NCBI RefSeq assembly: GCF_900172255.1
Contig: NZ_FWFU01000003.1
Coordinates: 186,001-250,000 of the forward strand
Direction: 5' to 3'
DNA: 64,000 nucleotides
Source: Roseovarius halotolerans
GTDB lineage: Bacteria > Pseudomonadota > Alphaproteobacteria > Rhodobacterales > Rhodobacteraceae
Shown: in pieces, positions 28,079-35,341 of the stretch
How the letters are laid out: each line of letters opens with the position of its first letter
How positions within the stretch are numbered: position 1 is the first letter of the stretch
Program-made: the position numbers and the translations under genes
Notes under the pieces: generated by a model
Seen by the model: only the letters and a program-made list of their open reading frames with translations
Databases searched by the model: none
Told to the model about the DNA's origin: nothing

Positions 28079-28472
28079 CTAGATTGATTGGTCAACCAGC
28101 AATAATTGGAGCATGGTCTCATAAGCGAGTTGCGCCTGCTTTTCCAAAACAGGCGTATACACTGTAGAATAACACTTTGGCTCTTGGTTTTTCTCTGCGT
28201 TAAGAGAATGCACCCATTCATTTCTAGCCTTTCGGAGCCCATGCAACCGTTCACGTAAATCTAAAGGAATATCTGACACATTAATGAGATGATAAAGTGG
28301 TGAGTCGAAATCTTCGGCTTCCGAGCGAAGGTAGGATTCGCAAGCGCTAGCACAGATAATTATCGTCGATATGTCTAAACCAGCGACAAAACAACTGTGC
28401 GCCTCGTATGACATCAGTGTTGTCCACTCGGAGAACACAACACCGCCGACCAGCAGCTCGTTTTCGAGCTTG
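28079..28472 (-). pseudogene. 3' fragment of an AT-rich foreign gene cut by an IS3 element
   Basis: About 131 codons of host sequence, starting immediately outside the IS left end, encode KLENELLVGGVVFSEWTTLM, then a Cys-rich helix (TIIICASACESYLRSE) and RLHGLRKARNEWVHSLNAEK. The last part resembles HEPN-like RxxxxNxxxH motifs (RKARNEWVH), so a HEPN-type RNase is possible. The apparent ATG at 28498 lies inside the IS. On the other side of the IS (29727 to about 29815, minus strand) an open frame ending LLSGTFP joins this one exactly in frame. No start codon is clear for the 5' part. Low G+C marks it as acquired. Confidence 0.55.
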
Positions 28473-28498
28473 TGACCTGCCCCCCGAGGCTCCCTCAT

Positions 28499-29356
28499 TC
28501 ATAACGAGAGTCTGCGGGTCTGGTTTTCATATTCTTCGTCGTCAGTTTGGGCAAGCGCGCCGGGCGCGGAGCCCTCAAATTGCTCAAGCGTCCGGCGCGC
28601 TTCTGCGGGTGTTTGATTTTCGAGCGATGAGTGCGGTCTGACATTGTTGTAGTCGTAGCGCCAAAGCGCCAGCTTCCGGCGAGCATCGTCCAGGCTGTCG
28701 AACATCTCCTCGTTCAGGAGTTCATCACGCAGGCTGCCGTTGAATGACTCTATGAAGGCATTTTGCTGCGGCTTGCCCGGGTCGATGTAATGCCACCCGA
28801 CGTTATTGTCGTTTGCCCATTTCAGGATCGCCCGGCTGGTGAACTCGGTTCCATTGTCGCTGACAATACTGCCGGGCTTTCCATAGACCCGGACCAGTGC
28901 ATCCAACTCCCGCGCGACCCGAGCACCCGAGATGCTGGTATCCGCCATCAGGCACAGGTTCTCGCGGCAACAATCATCGTTCACCGCCAGGATGCGGAAC
29001 CGGCGCGAGGTCCCGAAGGTGTCGGACAGAAAGTCCAGGGACCAGCGTTCGCCGGGTCTCAAAGCGTCTGGCATTGGTGTCCGCGATCCGCGGGCCCGTT
29101 TGCGGCCCCGTCGTCGCCGGACCCCCAGCTTCTCGTCGGTGTAAAGCCGATACAGCTTCTTGTGGTTCATGATCATCCCTTTGCGTTCCAGCATCACCCC
29201 GATCCGCCGGTAGCCGAACCGGCGGCGCTTGGCGGCGACCGCTTTCATCTCTTTGCGTATCTCAGGGTTATCCGGCGGGCGTTCACGCCGGACCGTCTTT
29301 GGATCGACACCGACAAGTCGGCAGGCCCGGCGTTGCGAGATGTCGTGATCCCGCAT
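28499..29356 (-). CDS. IS3-family transposase OrfB (DDE integrase core)
   Basis: A 285-residue reading from [16 protein letters not shown]; in vivo it is probably made as an OrfAB fusion by -1 frameshifting. An HTH-like N-terminus ([17 protein letters not shown]) leads into the rve catalytic core: SLDFLSDTF (first Asp), [13 protein letters not shown] (second Asp), and [20 protein letters not shown] with the catalytic Glu 35 residues later. The C-terminal [17 protein letters not shown] block is typical. The frame is intact, so the element may still be active. Confidence 0.92.
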   Translation of the reverse strand: MRDHDISQRRACRLVGVDPKTVRRERPPDNPEIRKEMKAVAAKRRRFGYRRIGVMLERKGMIMNHKKLYRLYTDEKLGVRRRRGRKRARGSRTPMPDALRPGERWSLDFLSDTFGTSRRFRILAVNDDCCRENLCLMADTSISGARVARELDALVRVYGKPGSIVSDNGTEFTSRAILKWANDNNVGWHYIDPGKPQQNAFIESFNGSLRDELLNEEMFDSLDDARRKLALWRYDYNNVRPHSSLENQTPAEARRTLEQFEGSAPGALAQTDDEEYENQTRRLSL

Positions 29357-29394
29357 CGCCCTGAGCGCTGCCTCTCGCCGCTCAATCGGCGTCG

Positions 29395-29658
29395 TCAGTT
29401 CTTTCCCAGCAGATCCTTCAGAACAGCATTGTCCAGCATCGTGTCAGCCAGCAGGCGTTTAAGCCGGGCGTTCTCGTCTTCCATTGCCCTCAGCTTCGCG
29501 ACGTCGGACACCTCCATGCCGCCATACTTCGATTTGTATTTATAAAAGGTGCCTTGGCTGAGGCCATGCTTGCGGCACACCTCGGCTGTCGGCATCCCGG
29601 CCTCCTGCTCTTTGATCATCCCGATGATTTGGGCTTCGCTGAAACGGCTCTTTCGCAT
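29395..29658 (-). CDS. IS3-family transposase OrfA
   Basis: An 87-residue protein: helix-turn-helix [20 protein letters not shown], then [20 protein letters not shown], followed by a leucine-zipper-like coiled coil ([31 protein letters not shown]). It binds the IS ends and can inhibit transposition. Near its end the slippery sequence G-GGA-AAG allows a -1 shift; after the shift the frame continues [19 protein letters not shown] directly into orfB. Confidence 0.92.
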   Translation of the reverse strand: MRKSRFSEAQIIGMIKEQEAGMPTAEVCRKHGLSQGTFYKYKSKYGGMEVSDVAKLRAMEDENARLKRLLADTMLDNAVLKDLLGKN

Positions 29659-29885
29659 TCGTTTGCTCCTTCGAAAGATTGAGCAAACTCTACATCAAAA
29701 CGAGGGAAGTTTCGGGGGGCAGGTCAGGGAAAGTGCCCGAAAGAAGTCCTTGGAACTCGAGAAAGATGTCAACTTTAAGGGCGTATAATTGTAGGCAAAA
29801 ATGCGTTAACCGGATGAAGTTTGACCCATCGGCTGATCGGTGCGGTGGCGGGTACGTTTGCGCCCGCAACCTTGGTTCGCTTCGT

Positions 29886-30899
29886 CTATGGCATAGGGAC
29901 GAATTGATGCCCGGTGCTGTCCGTCTCGACAATCACGAGCAGATCAAGCGTTTTCGGATCGAGAACCCATAGCTCGTTCTTGACGGCGCTGCTCACCATA
30001 AGCGCGTCGCCGACGCGCGCCATATGATAGGGTTCAGGTCCGACTTTAACTTCAAGGCGTTCACCTGTGTTGCGATCAATGCGCACCACCCGGTCGCGTT
30101 CGCGTGCGCTTGACCAGATTGCGCCGTTGTCGGCCGCGACGCCATGAAGGTCGCCGCCAATTTCGAACGTATCAAGAGTTTCGCCATTGTCGGCATCGAC
30201 TATGGAAACCCTGCCGGTATCAGACTCGCTGACAATCAGTTGACGGGCTTTTGCAAGCAGCAGCATGTGCTTGGGTGGGCCTTGCAATTTGAAGCTCCGA
30301 GTTACGATCCCGTCGTCTGGATCGAGTTCGCTGATTGTGTTGTTTCCCGCATTCGAAACGAAGAATGTCCCAGTCTCCGGATCCGCAACCACATATTCGG
30401 GGATCGGTCCCGTAGCGATTGTGCCCGTTACGTCGCCGCTGTCGAGGTCTATCAACGAGACGGCATCAAGGCCGGGATGCGTCACTGCCGCAAAGCGCTC
30501 ATCTATAGAAATGCCAACATGGTGAACAATGCCGGGCACTTCGGTGCGGCGCAGTATTTTGTGGCTGTCGGCATCGACCAAGGTGACCAGACTCGCCGCG
30601 GTTGGCTCAGCCATTGCTCCGCCGCCGTGATGGGCTTCGTGATCTTCCTCGGAAACTTGGGAGGGCTTGGCCATCTTATCGCCTCGGGTTTCCGAAAGAC
30701 TGCCGGCCACCAGAATGCCTCGTTTCGGTGCGCCTGCCAGCCCGTGAACATTGTCAAGCCCTTCTATGCGGCCCGCCACCTCGTAATTTTCGTCCAGATG
30801 AAGAACCGTTCCGAGCTCTCCCTCAGGAATGTAGACATCGGCTATTGCAGCGCTGCTAGCCACTAATGCAGCCCCAATAGTCATGAGCGGAGTTCTCAT
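29886..30899 (-). CDS. Exported YncE-like beta-propeller protein
   Basis: A 337-residue protein with a Sec signal (TPLMTIGAALVASSAAIA) followed by YVTN/YncE-type beta-propeller repeats (SLIDLDSGDVTGTIATG, TFFVSNAGNNTISELDP, VSIVDADNGETLDTFEIGG, VVRIDRNTGERLEV, ELWVLDPKTLDL). A His-rich insertion (EEDHEAHHGGGAMAEP) in the first third may bind metal; related island proteins are next to zinc or copper genes, but the ligand is unproven. The ATG at 30899 has AAAGAGGAAACG upstream. It lies on the minus strand downstream of the EF-hand gene with a 240-nt gap in which I see no credible gene. Confidence 0.8.
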   Translation of the reverse strand: MRTPLMTIGAALVASSAAIADVYIPEGELGTVLHLDENYEVAGRIEGLDNVHGLAGAPKRGILVAGSLSETRGDKMAKPSQVSEEDHEAHHGGGAMAEPTAASLVTLVDADSHKILRRTEVPGIVHHVGISIDERFAAVTHPGLDAVSLIDLDSGDVTGTIATGPIPEYVVADPETGTFFVSNAGNNTISELDPDDGIVTRSFKLQGPPKHMLLLAKARQLIVSESDTGRVSIVDADNGETLDTFEIGGDLHGVAADNGAIWSSARERDRVVRIDRNTGERLEVKVGPEPYHMARVGDALMVSSAVKNELWVLDPKTLDLLVIVETDSTGHQFVPMP

Positions 30900-31139
30900 A
30901 AGATCGTTTCCTCTTTCGGACTTAGCTTTTCTGTGTCGGCGTTGATCCCAGTATGCCGCTAAGACGGGCGCGCAGTGTTGATCGTGCGCCATTCGAACGG
31001 AGCCAATGCTTGGAAGACATCATGGTCATTATCCGCTCGATGTCGGCCCTGACTGCGGCGCATATCAAGCGCCGCAGCCATTTCCCACTTGCAGACACGA
31101 TGGCTCTCGATTTTCAGCCAGAGCGGCTGTTCGGTAGCC

Positions 31140-31418
31140 TCATTGGCCTCTCTGCGGATTGTCAAAACGCTCTTCGAACATGCTCTTGAACTCTGATGCC
31201 GCCTCCATGTGCGCTTCCATTTCCGCGCGCGTGACCTTGCCGTCATCGTTCTGGTCTGCGTGATCGAAATGTCCGCGCATCGTGTCATTCATGTGAACAT
31301 TGTTGTCGCGGTCGGGCAGTTCGTGATGCCCGGTTACATACCCCATGTCTGCGAGTGCGGCTCCGCCGAGCGCTGTGGAAAACAAGGTTGCGAGGATAAG
31401 TGTTGTGTTGCGTTTCAT
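31140..31418 (-). CDS. Small exported EF-hand protein
   Basis: A 92-residue protein with a Sec signal (TTLILATLFSTALGGAALA) and one EF-hand loop, DQNDDGKVTRAE, with the expected acidic positions 1, 3, 5 and 12. A His-containing segment (GHHELPDRDNNVHMND) precedes it. It is a smaller cousin of the Met-rich EF-hand protein at 48.3 kb and, like it, has a GTGTAACG-type motif about 80 nt upstream. GGAGGCATTCT precedes the ATG at 31418. A calcium- or metal-linked periplasmic role is inferred only. Confidence 0.75.
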   Translation of the reverse strand: MKRNTTLILATLFSTALGGAALADMGYVTGHHELPDRDNNVHMNDTMRGHFDHADQNDDGKVTRAEMEAHMEAASEFKSMFEERFDNPQRGQ

Positions 31419-31495
31419 AGAATGCCTCCTTTTGGCTTTTTGCCTGACAAACATGGCAAATCGGATGTGCTATGCAACGGGCTCATGGAGTGGTC

Positions 31496-31516
31496 GTGTA
31501 ACGTTCTGTCGCAAAA
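31496..31516 (-). promoter_or_regulatory. GTGTAACG-type motif upstream of EF-hand gene
   Basis: On the minus strand the sequence reads GACAGAACGTTACAC, 78 nt from the EF-hand start. A closely similar block (TACAAAACGTTACAC) lies 81 nt before the other EF-hand gene at 48.9 kb, suggesting a shared promoter or operator. Confidence 0.45.
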
Positions 31517-31620
31517 CCCCAACTGGTTACATTTGGTGACAGATTTCCGCGGCAAGCGGCGCTTTATCCTGTAAATGCAGCTGAGGACGAAGGTGTTATT
31601 TTTTGACGTTGGGACTACCC

Positions 31621-32553
31621 ATGACACCAGTTGCGACTTTGAAGATTGTCTTTGCCATGGTGCTTTGGGCGTTGTGTTTTCCCGTCATCGTGGCCGGACT
31701 CGAATACTCGCCCCACCTGACCTTCGCAGCTATGAGGGCGGCCCTGGCAGGCATTATTCTTACGCTTTTGGCGCTTGTCCTGGGTCGACCCTTTCCGCGC
31801 GGATGGCGGGTTTGGATGACGCTTTCAGGAGTTGGCCTAGGTGCGACAAGTCTCGGCTTTCTTGGGATGTTTCATGCGGCAGAGTTCGTCTCGCCCGGTC
31901 TTGCTACAGTGATAGCGAATACACAACCTCTCCTGGCAGCTGTTCTCGCGGCGCTTTGGCTGGGAGAAAAGTTGTCTATCCGAGGTAGCTCGGGTTTGTT
32001 CGCGGGCTTCGCGGGAATCGTGCTGATTGCGTTGCCAGATTTTCTTGCGGAACGAAACGAGAGTTATGCAATTGGCGTTCTCTACATCATTCTTGCAGCC
32101 GCAGGCGTTACGTTCAGCAACGTCATGATTAAATCCATCGCAGGAAAGGTTGATAGCCTTTCGGCGATGGGATTGCAGATGCTGTTGGGTAGCGTACCAC
32201 TGGCCATTGCGGCTTTGGTCACGGAGGAGCCTACCACAATAAATTGGACGTTCACGTTTATAGCTTCACTTCTTGCCTTGGCCTTGGCAGGTTCCGCTCT
32301 TGTTTATTGGTTATGGTTTACGGCGCTTGAAACGGTTCCCTTGAACCGGGCCAACGCCTTCAGCTTTCTCATTCCAGTCTTCGGGTTGACCTTGGGTTTC
32401 GTGATCTATGGCGAGCGTCTATCGCTCTTGCAGATCATCGGGATCGTTATGATATTCTTGGGTATAGCGCTAGTTCACCGGCGGAAAGCGATGCTTGGAA
32501 ATGAAGTTGATAGCGAGCGGCCAGCATCTCAATCAGGAGGCGGCGAAGTATGA
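31621..32553 (+). CDS. EamA/DMT-superfamily transporter
   Basis: A 310-residue inner-membrane protein with about ten transmembrane helices in two EamA halves (VATLKIVFAMVLWALCFPVI; FASLLALALAGSALVYWLW-like second half, and EKLSIRGSSGLFAGFAGIVL between). DMT exporters move amino acids or metabolites; the substrate is unknown. I favour the ATG at 31621; the upstream TTG at 31603 adds six residues. The stop overlaps the sigma-factor start in ATGA, so transporter and sigma factor are one coupled unit. Confidence 0.85.
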   Translation: MTPVATLKIVFAMVLWALCFPVIVAGLEYSPHLTFAAMRAALAGIILTLLALVLGRPFPRGWRVWMTLSGVGLGATSLGFLGMFHAAEFVSPGLATVIANTQPLLAAVLAALWLGEKLSIRGSSGLFAGFAGIVLIALPDFLAERNESYAIGVLYIILAAAGVTFSNVMIKSIAGKVDSLSAMGLQMLLGSVPLAIAALVTEEPTTINWTFTFIASLLALALAGSALVYWLWFTALETVPLNRANAFSFLIPVFGLTLGFVIYGERLSLLQIIGIVMIFLGIALVHRRKAMLGNEVDSERPASQSGGGEV

Positions 32554-33182
32554 CGGGCACAGAAAATAAATCGTGCGGAGTCACGCATGATCACGACGCA
32601 GCCAGAATGGCGCTTTCAGAAGGCAGGCAGGCTTTTTGGGGCTTTCTGATGCGCCGTTTGGGCAACAAAGCGGATGCCGAGGATGTTTTGCAGGAATTCT
32701 GCATCCGCGTGCTTACGCGCAAAGAACAATTGCGCGATGTGGAACGGGTGGATTCTTGGCTCTACGCCATATTGCGTTCGACGATGAACGATCATTTCCG
32801 CAAGGCGGCACGTCGAGGGCGCCTGACCGAAGCATATGGCGGAGAACCCGAGGAACTAGCTCATGATGCCCCCGAACAGATGGCGCAATTTTGCCGTTGC
32901 GTGAACGGTCTGATACCCACCTTGCGCGATGCGGATGCCGACCTGATCCGTCGGATTGACCTTGGCGAGGAGGACCGCGCCACTGTTGCCACCGACATGG
33001 GCCTTACGCGGAACGCGCTTGGAGTACGGCTTCACCGAGCCCGCATGGCCTTACGTGACGCGTTGACGGGCCATTGTGGAAAGTGCTGCAAGACAGGATG
33101 GGACGATTGCTACTGCCCTCCGATCGGCTGTGAAAGCCCGGAAGACGAGTTGCATTGTGCTCCAAGGGACGTAGCCAAATAG
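32550..33182 (+). CDS. ECF sigma factor with Cys-rich C-terminal tail
   Basis: A 210-residue sigma-70 family factor. Region 2 is AFWGFLMRRLGNKADAEDVL, then QEFCIRVLTRKEQL and DSWLYAILRSTMNDHFRKAA. Region 4 is LIRRIDLGEEDRATVATDMG, then LTRNALGVRLHRARMALRDA. After it comes a tail absent from most ECF factors: HCGKCCKTGWDDCYCPPIGC, ending in a further Cys. The CxxC-x7-CxC pattern could bind metal and act as an in-built sensor. No recognisable anti-sigma gene follows. It is coupled to the EamA gene by an ATGA overlap. Metal sensing is inference. Confidence 0.85.
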   Translation: MTGTENKSCGVTHDHDAARMALSEGRQAFWGFLMRRLGNKADAEDVLQEFCIRVLTRKEQLRDVERVDSWLYAILRSTMNDHFRKAARRGRLTEAYGGEPEELAHDAPEQMAQFCRCVNGLIPTLRDADADLIRRIDLGEEDRATVATDMGLTRNALGVRLHRARMALRDALTGHCGKCCKTGWDDCYCPPIGCESPEDELHCAPRDVAK

Positions 33183-33281
33183 GCGAGTACTGACTCGACT
33201 AAGTGTAATGGTTTACGTCAGGGAGCGTCCACTCCTGTGAAAAGCCCGTTTTCGGGCACCACGACGGGAGACCCCGAAATG

Positions 33282-33300
33282 ATATACCGAGGGGGTATAT
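33282..33300. promoter_or_regulatory. ATATACC-N5-GGTATAT palindrome, CsoR/DUF156-like operator
   Basis: Perfect 7-bp arms with a G-rich centre (GAGGG). G-tract palindromes flanked by ATA/TAT are the target type of CsoR/RcnR-family copper or persulfide repressors. No such repressor is in the window. It overlaps the proposed start of the 86-residue protein gene. Confidence 0.5.
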
Positions 33301-33559
33301 GTCGGATCCGGCAACGCCCGAGCGTCTCGTCACCTGGGAGGAAATGCTTGGCCTTGTTCAGGGTTTGAGTCGCACATGCGCCGCGAGTTCGCGCCATGTC
33401 GATGCGCCGATTTCACAGGAACTGTTTCTGCGGGTAGGAGGCGAAGTCCGGACCTTGGTTGAAGCCGCGATGCTTCTGGGCCTCTGGTCCATAGACGGCG
33501 CGTATCTCTCTGCCGGATTACGTCGCGACATAGCGACCGAACTTGTGAGCTGCTGCTGA
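33299..33559 (+). CDS. Small protein of unknown function
   Basis: An 86-residue, helical, soluble protein: LVTWEEMLGLVQGLSRTCAA, PISQELFLRVGGEVRTLVEA, then GLWSIDGAYLSAGLRRDIAT and a C-terminal CysCys. The ATG sits at the right edge of the operator palindrome with GAGGGGG as its ribosome site, so repressor binding would also cover the translation start region. A later start at 33344 (MLGLVQ) is possible. I recognise no family. Confidence 0.5.
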   Translation: MSDPATPERLVTWEEMLGLVQGLSRTCAASSRHVDAPISQELFLRVGGEVRTLVEAAMLLGLWSIDGAYLSAGLRRDIATELVSCC

Positions 33560-33663
33560 ATTTCCAGACGTCGTAACAGAATTTTGCAGACCACAAGAGC
33601 GATTCAAAGCCGCCAGATTGACGCCTTGGCAGCTAAGAAACAGGGCCGCCACGAGGCCTCTGA

Positions 33664-34305
33664 TTGTCGCGGAACCGACCAAAGGCAAGCGAAGGAGAGC
33701 ACGATGCCCTTTTACAACAAACTGCTGACCGTGTAGAAGCTACCAACCGACGCGACTTTCTTTACTATACAACCGCAGCAGCAGGAACAGTTGCCGGAGG
33801 GGCCGCGGTCTGGCCATTGGTCGATTCCATGAACCCCTCGGCCGATGTGATCAGTCAGTCAACGATTGCCGTAGATTTGACCGGCGTACAATTGGGGACG
33901 CGGATAACCGTTAAATGGGCTGGCAAGCCAGTCTTCATTTGGCGTCGCACGCCTGAGACCGTCGCAAAGGCAAGGGCCACACTGCTTGATGATCTTCCTG
34001 ATCCGATTGATGACAGCGAGGGGGATCCCAATATCAGTGAACCCTTGCCTGCCCTTGACGGGAACCGAGCGGCCGATGAAGCTGGCGAGTGGTTGATCGT
34101 GATAGGCATCTGCACGCACCTTGGCTGTGTGCCGATCGGTCAAGATGGGTCCAGCGTTGGAGAATTCGGCGGGTGGTTCTGTCCGTGTCACGGATCGCAT
34201 TACGATCTATCAGGCCGAATTCGAAAAGGTCCCGCACCGCGCAACCTCGATTTTCCGCCTTATAGTCTCGGGTCCGATCTGCTGCTGAAGGTTGGAATTG
34301 CATGA
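33664..34305 (+). CDS. Orphan ubiquinol-cytochrome c reductase-type Rieske protein
   Basis: About 213 residues. A Tat-like anchor ([20 protein letters not shown]) precedes the soluble domain with both cluster-binding motifs, CTHLGC and CPCHGSHYD (two Cys, two His, plus the disulfide pair), and a basal domain ending [17 protein letters not shown]. This is bc1-complex architecture, yet no cytochrome b or c1 gene is adjacent. The only in-frame start is a TTG at 33664 without a ribosome site. A good AAGGAG (33692-33697) instead precedes an ATG (33704) that opens an 11-codon frame in another phase. A frameshift near the N-terminus is possible. Confidence 0.75.
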   Translation: MSRNRPKASEGEHDALLQQTADRVEATNRRDFLYYTTAAAGTVAGGAAVWPLVDSMNPSADVISQSTIAVDLTGVQLGTRITVKWAGKPVFIWRRTPETVAKARATLLDDLPDPIDDSEGDPNISEPLPALDGNRAADEAGEWLIVIGICTHLGCVPIGQDGSSVGEFGGWFCPCHGSHYDLSGRIRKGPAPRNLDFPPYSLGSDLLLKVGIA

Positions 34306-34325
34306 TCTAGCAGAAAATACGCGAA

Positions 34326-34344
34326 ATCTACAGTTCTCCCTGTA
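34326..34344. promoter_or_regulatory. TACAG-N6-CTGTA inverted repeat
   Basis: Perfect 5-bp arms (34329-34333 and 34340-34344) lie 56 nt upstream of the Cys-rich small protein and after the Rieske stop. It resembles operator geometry of metal-responsive MerR or CopY-type proteins, but the match is short. Confidence 0.3.
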
Positions 34345-34399
34345 ATGGAAGGTCGTGGTGGGCGTCTCCGATCTGAAACCTTAATTGAAGGAGGCCTAA

Positions 34400-34558
34400 A
34401 TGGACCAGAAAACCACCCAAAGCGAAAACTCTCAAACCGAAAGCCCAAAATCTGGCGGGTGCTGTGGCAGTAATTCCGTCACCTTGGCCGCCGATGTCAA
34501 GCCCGTGGCCCGGGCGACTGCTTCACGGTCCAAGGGATGCTGTTGCAGCAAAACCTGA
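34400..34558 (+). CDS. 52-residue Cys-cluster protein, putative metal binder
   Basis: A very small protein: a hydrophilic N-terminus (DQKTTQSENSQTESPKSG) leads to GGCCGSNS, then a spacer and a C-terminal SKGCCCSKT. Five cysteines in 52 residues, arranged as CC and CCC, with no signal peptide, point to a cytosolic metal-binding or metal-delivery role. AAGGAGG (34388-34394) precedes the ATG at ideal distance. It lies upstream of a DUF5676 protein and the copper ATPase on the same strand. Function is inferred from composition and context only. Confidence 0.65.
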   Translation: MDQKTTQSENSQTESPKSGGCCGSNSVTLAADVKPVARATASRSKGCCCSKT

Positions 34559-34631
34559 AGCTAATCGCGAAGAAACCTTACATGGCGAGAAGGTCAGGCC
34601 AGTAATTCGGCAATGAAAGGAGATCACAGTC

Positions 34632-34799
34632 ATGATTACGCTAAGCGCAATTGTAGGGCTCTCTACCCTGCTTCTAATCCACTCATCTCGCTCGCTGCGA
34701 AATAGCGAAATTGCCATCCCGATTTTCCTCGACCGGCATCCTAAAACGGCCGATTTCCTCGAGGGTTATTGCGACAAAACGATACAGAAAACCTCGTGA
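34632..34799 (+). CDS. 55-residue single-helix membrane protein
   Basis: MITLSAIVGLSTLLLIHSSR forms one hydrophobic helix, followed by a soluble tail (IAIPIFLDRHPKTADFLEGY) with one Cys. AAAGGAG lies 9 nt before the ATG. It sits between the Cys-cluster gene and the DUF5676 gene on the same strand, with consistent spacing. I know of no family; it may be a small membrane subunit or a remnant. Confidence 0.5.
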   Translation: MITLSAIVGLSTLLLIHSSRSLRNSEIAIPIFLDRHPKTADFLEGYCDKTIQKTS

Positions 34800-34868
34800 C
34801 ACTCGCGCGTCTGTGGGTGCATCCACCTCTATAACAGGATCGCTCCAAGTGGTTTGAAAGGAGAAATC

Positions 34869-35138
34869 ATGTCGGATTTCGCATCTATTCGCATTGTTCC
34901 CATAGGCATGGCGCTTGGGACCCTGCTGGCGGTCAGCTTCCTGCTGTGCGTTGTCTTCGGCCTCGTGTTTCCCGGTGCCACAATGTATCAGGCTTGGCTG
35001 CCGCTGCTGCCCGGCGTGACCTGGATCAGCTGGTCCAGCGCCGTTTTGGGCTTGGTCGAGAGCTTTGCCTATGGCTGGTATATCGCCGTGATCTTCGTGC
35101 CGACATTCAATTTCTTTTCGGCAAAGAAAGGAGCGTGA
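34869..35138 (+). CDS. DUF5676-family membrane protein
   Basis: An 89-residue protein with two transmembrane helices: GMALGTLLAVSFLLCVVFGL and VTWISWSSAVLGLVESFAYG, then WYIAVIFVPTFNFFSAKKG. The motif pattern matches DUF5676, which is regularly found beside heavy-metal ATPases. The ATG at 34869 has GAAAGGAGAAATC upstream. Role unknown; probably part of the copper-ATPase unit. Confidence 0.8.
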   Translation: MSDFASIRIVPIGMALGTLLAVSFLLCVVFGLVFPGATMYQAWLPLLPGVTWISWSSAVLGLVESFAYGWYIAVIFVPTFNFFSAKKGA

Positions 35139-35139
35139 A

Positions 35140-35232
35140 GTGCCGATATTGTCCGACCCGCCCCGGCATCGACTGCAACCGAGGAACGGGGCGGCGCGGC
35201 AGATGGAAAAGCTGAAAGACACGCCTGTCTGA
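35140..35232 (+). CDS. Possible 30-residue basic peptide
   Basis: A GTG at 35140, with AAGGAG about 6 nt upstream, opens a 30-codon frame ([20 protein letters not shown] and then MEKLKDTPV). It follows the DUF5676 stop by 1 nt. There is no homology I can name, and such a short frame could arise by chance; the ribosome site is the only positive sign. Confidence 0.25.
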   Translation: MPILSDPPRHRLQPRNGAARQMEKLKDTPV

Positions 35233-35341
35233 ATACGGGTCAGCGAAGACACCTGATTTCCGCCGGGCGCCGGCACATTTTCGAGTTCTCGGTCCGGCGA
35301 TAGACAGCATCTCGCCGGAACGGGACAGGAAAGGACGCAAG

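Larger units (their letters stand above)
28473..29726 (-). mobile_element. IS3-family (IS407-group-like) insertion sequence
   Basis: A 1,254-bp element. Terminal inverted repeats begin TGACCTGCCCCCCGA at both ends (28473-28487 and, inverted, 29712-29726; 15 bp identical, then similar with a one-base offset). It encodes orfA and orfB with a G-GGA-AAG slippery heptamer (29401-29407). No target-site duplication is visible: the flanks read CAA on one side and CCC on the other (minus strand). It may have caused or accompanied an adjacent rearrangement. Confidence 0.9.

Noticed and set aside
30900..31139. Possible gene between the EF-hand and beta-propeller genes
   Set aside because: A minus-strand frame is open but has no acceptable start separate from the EF-hand gene and no motif.
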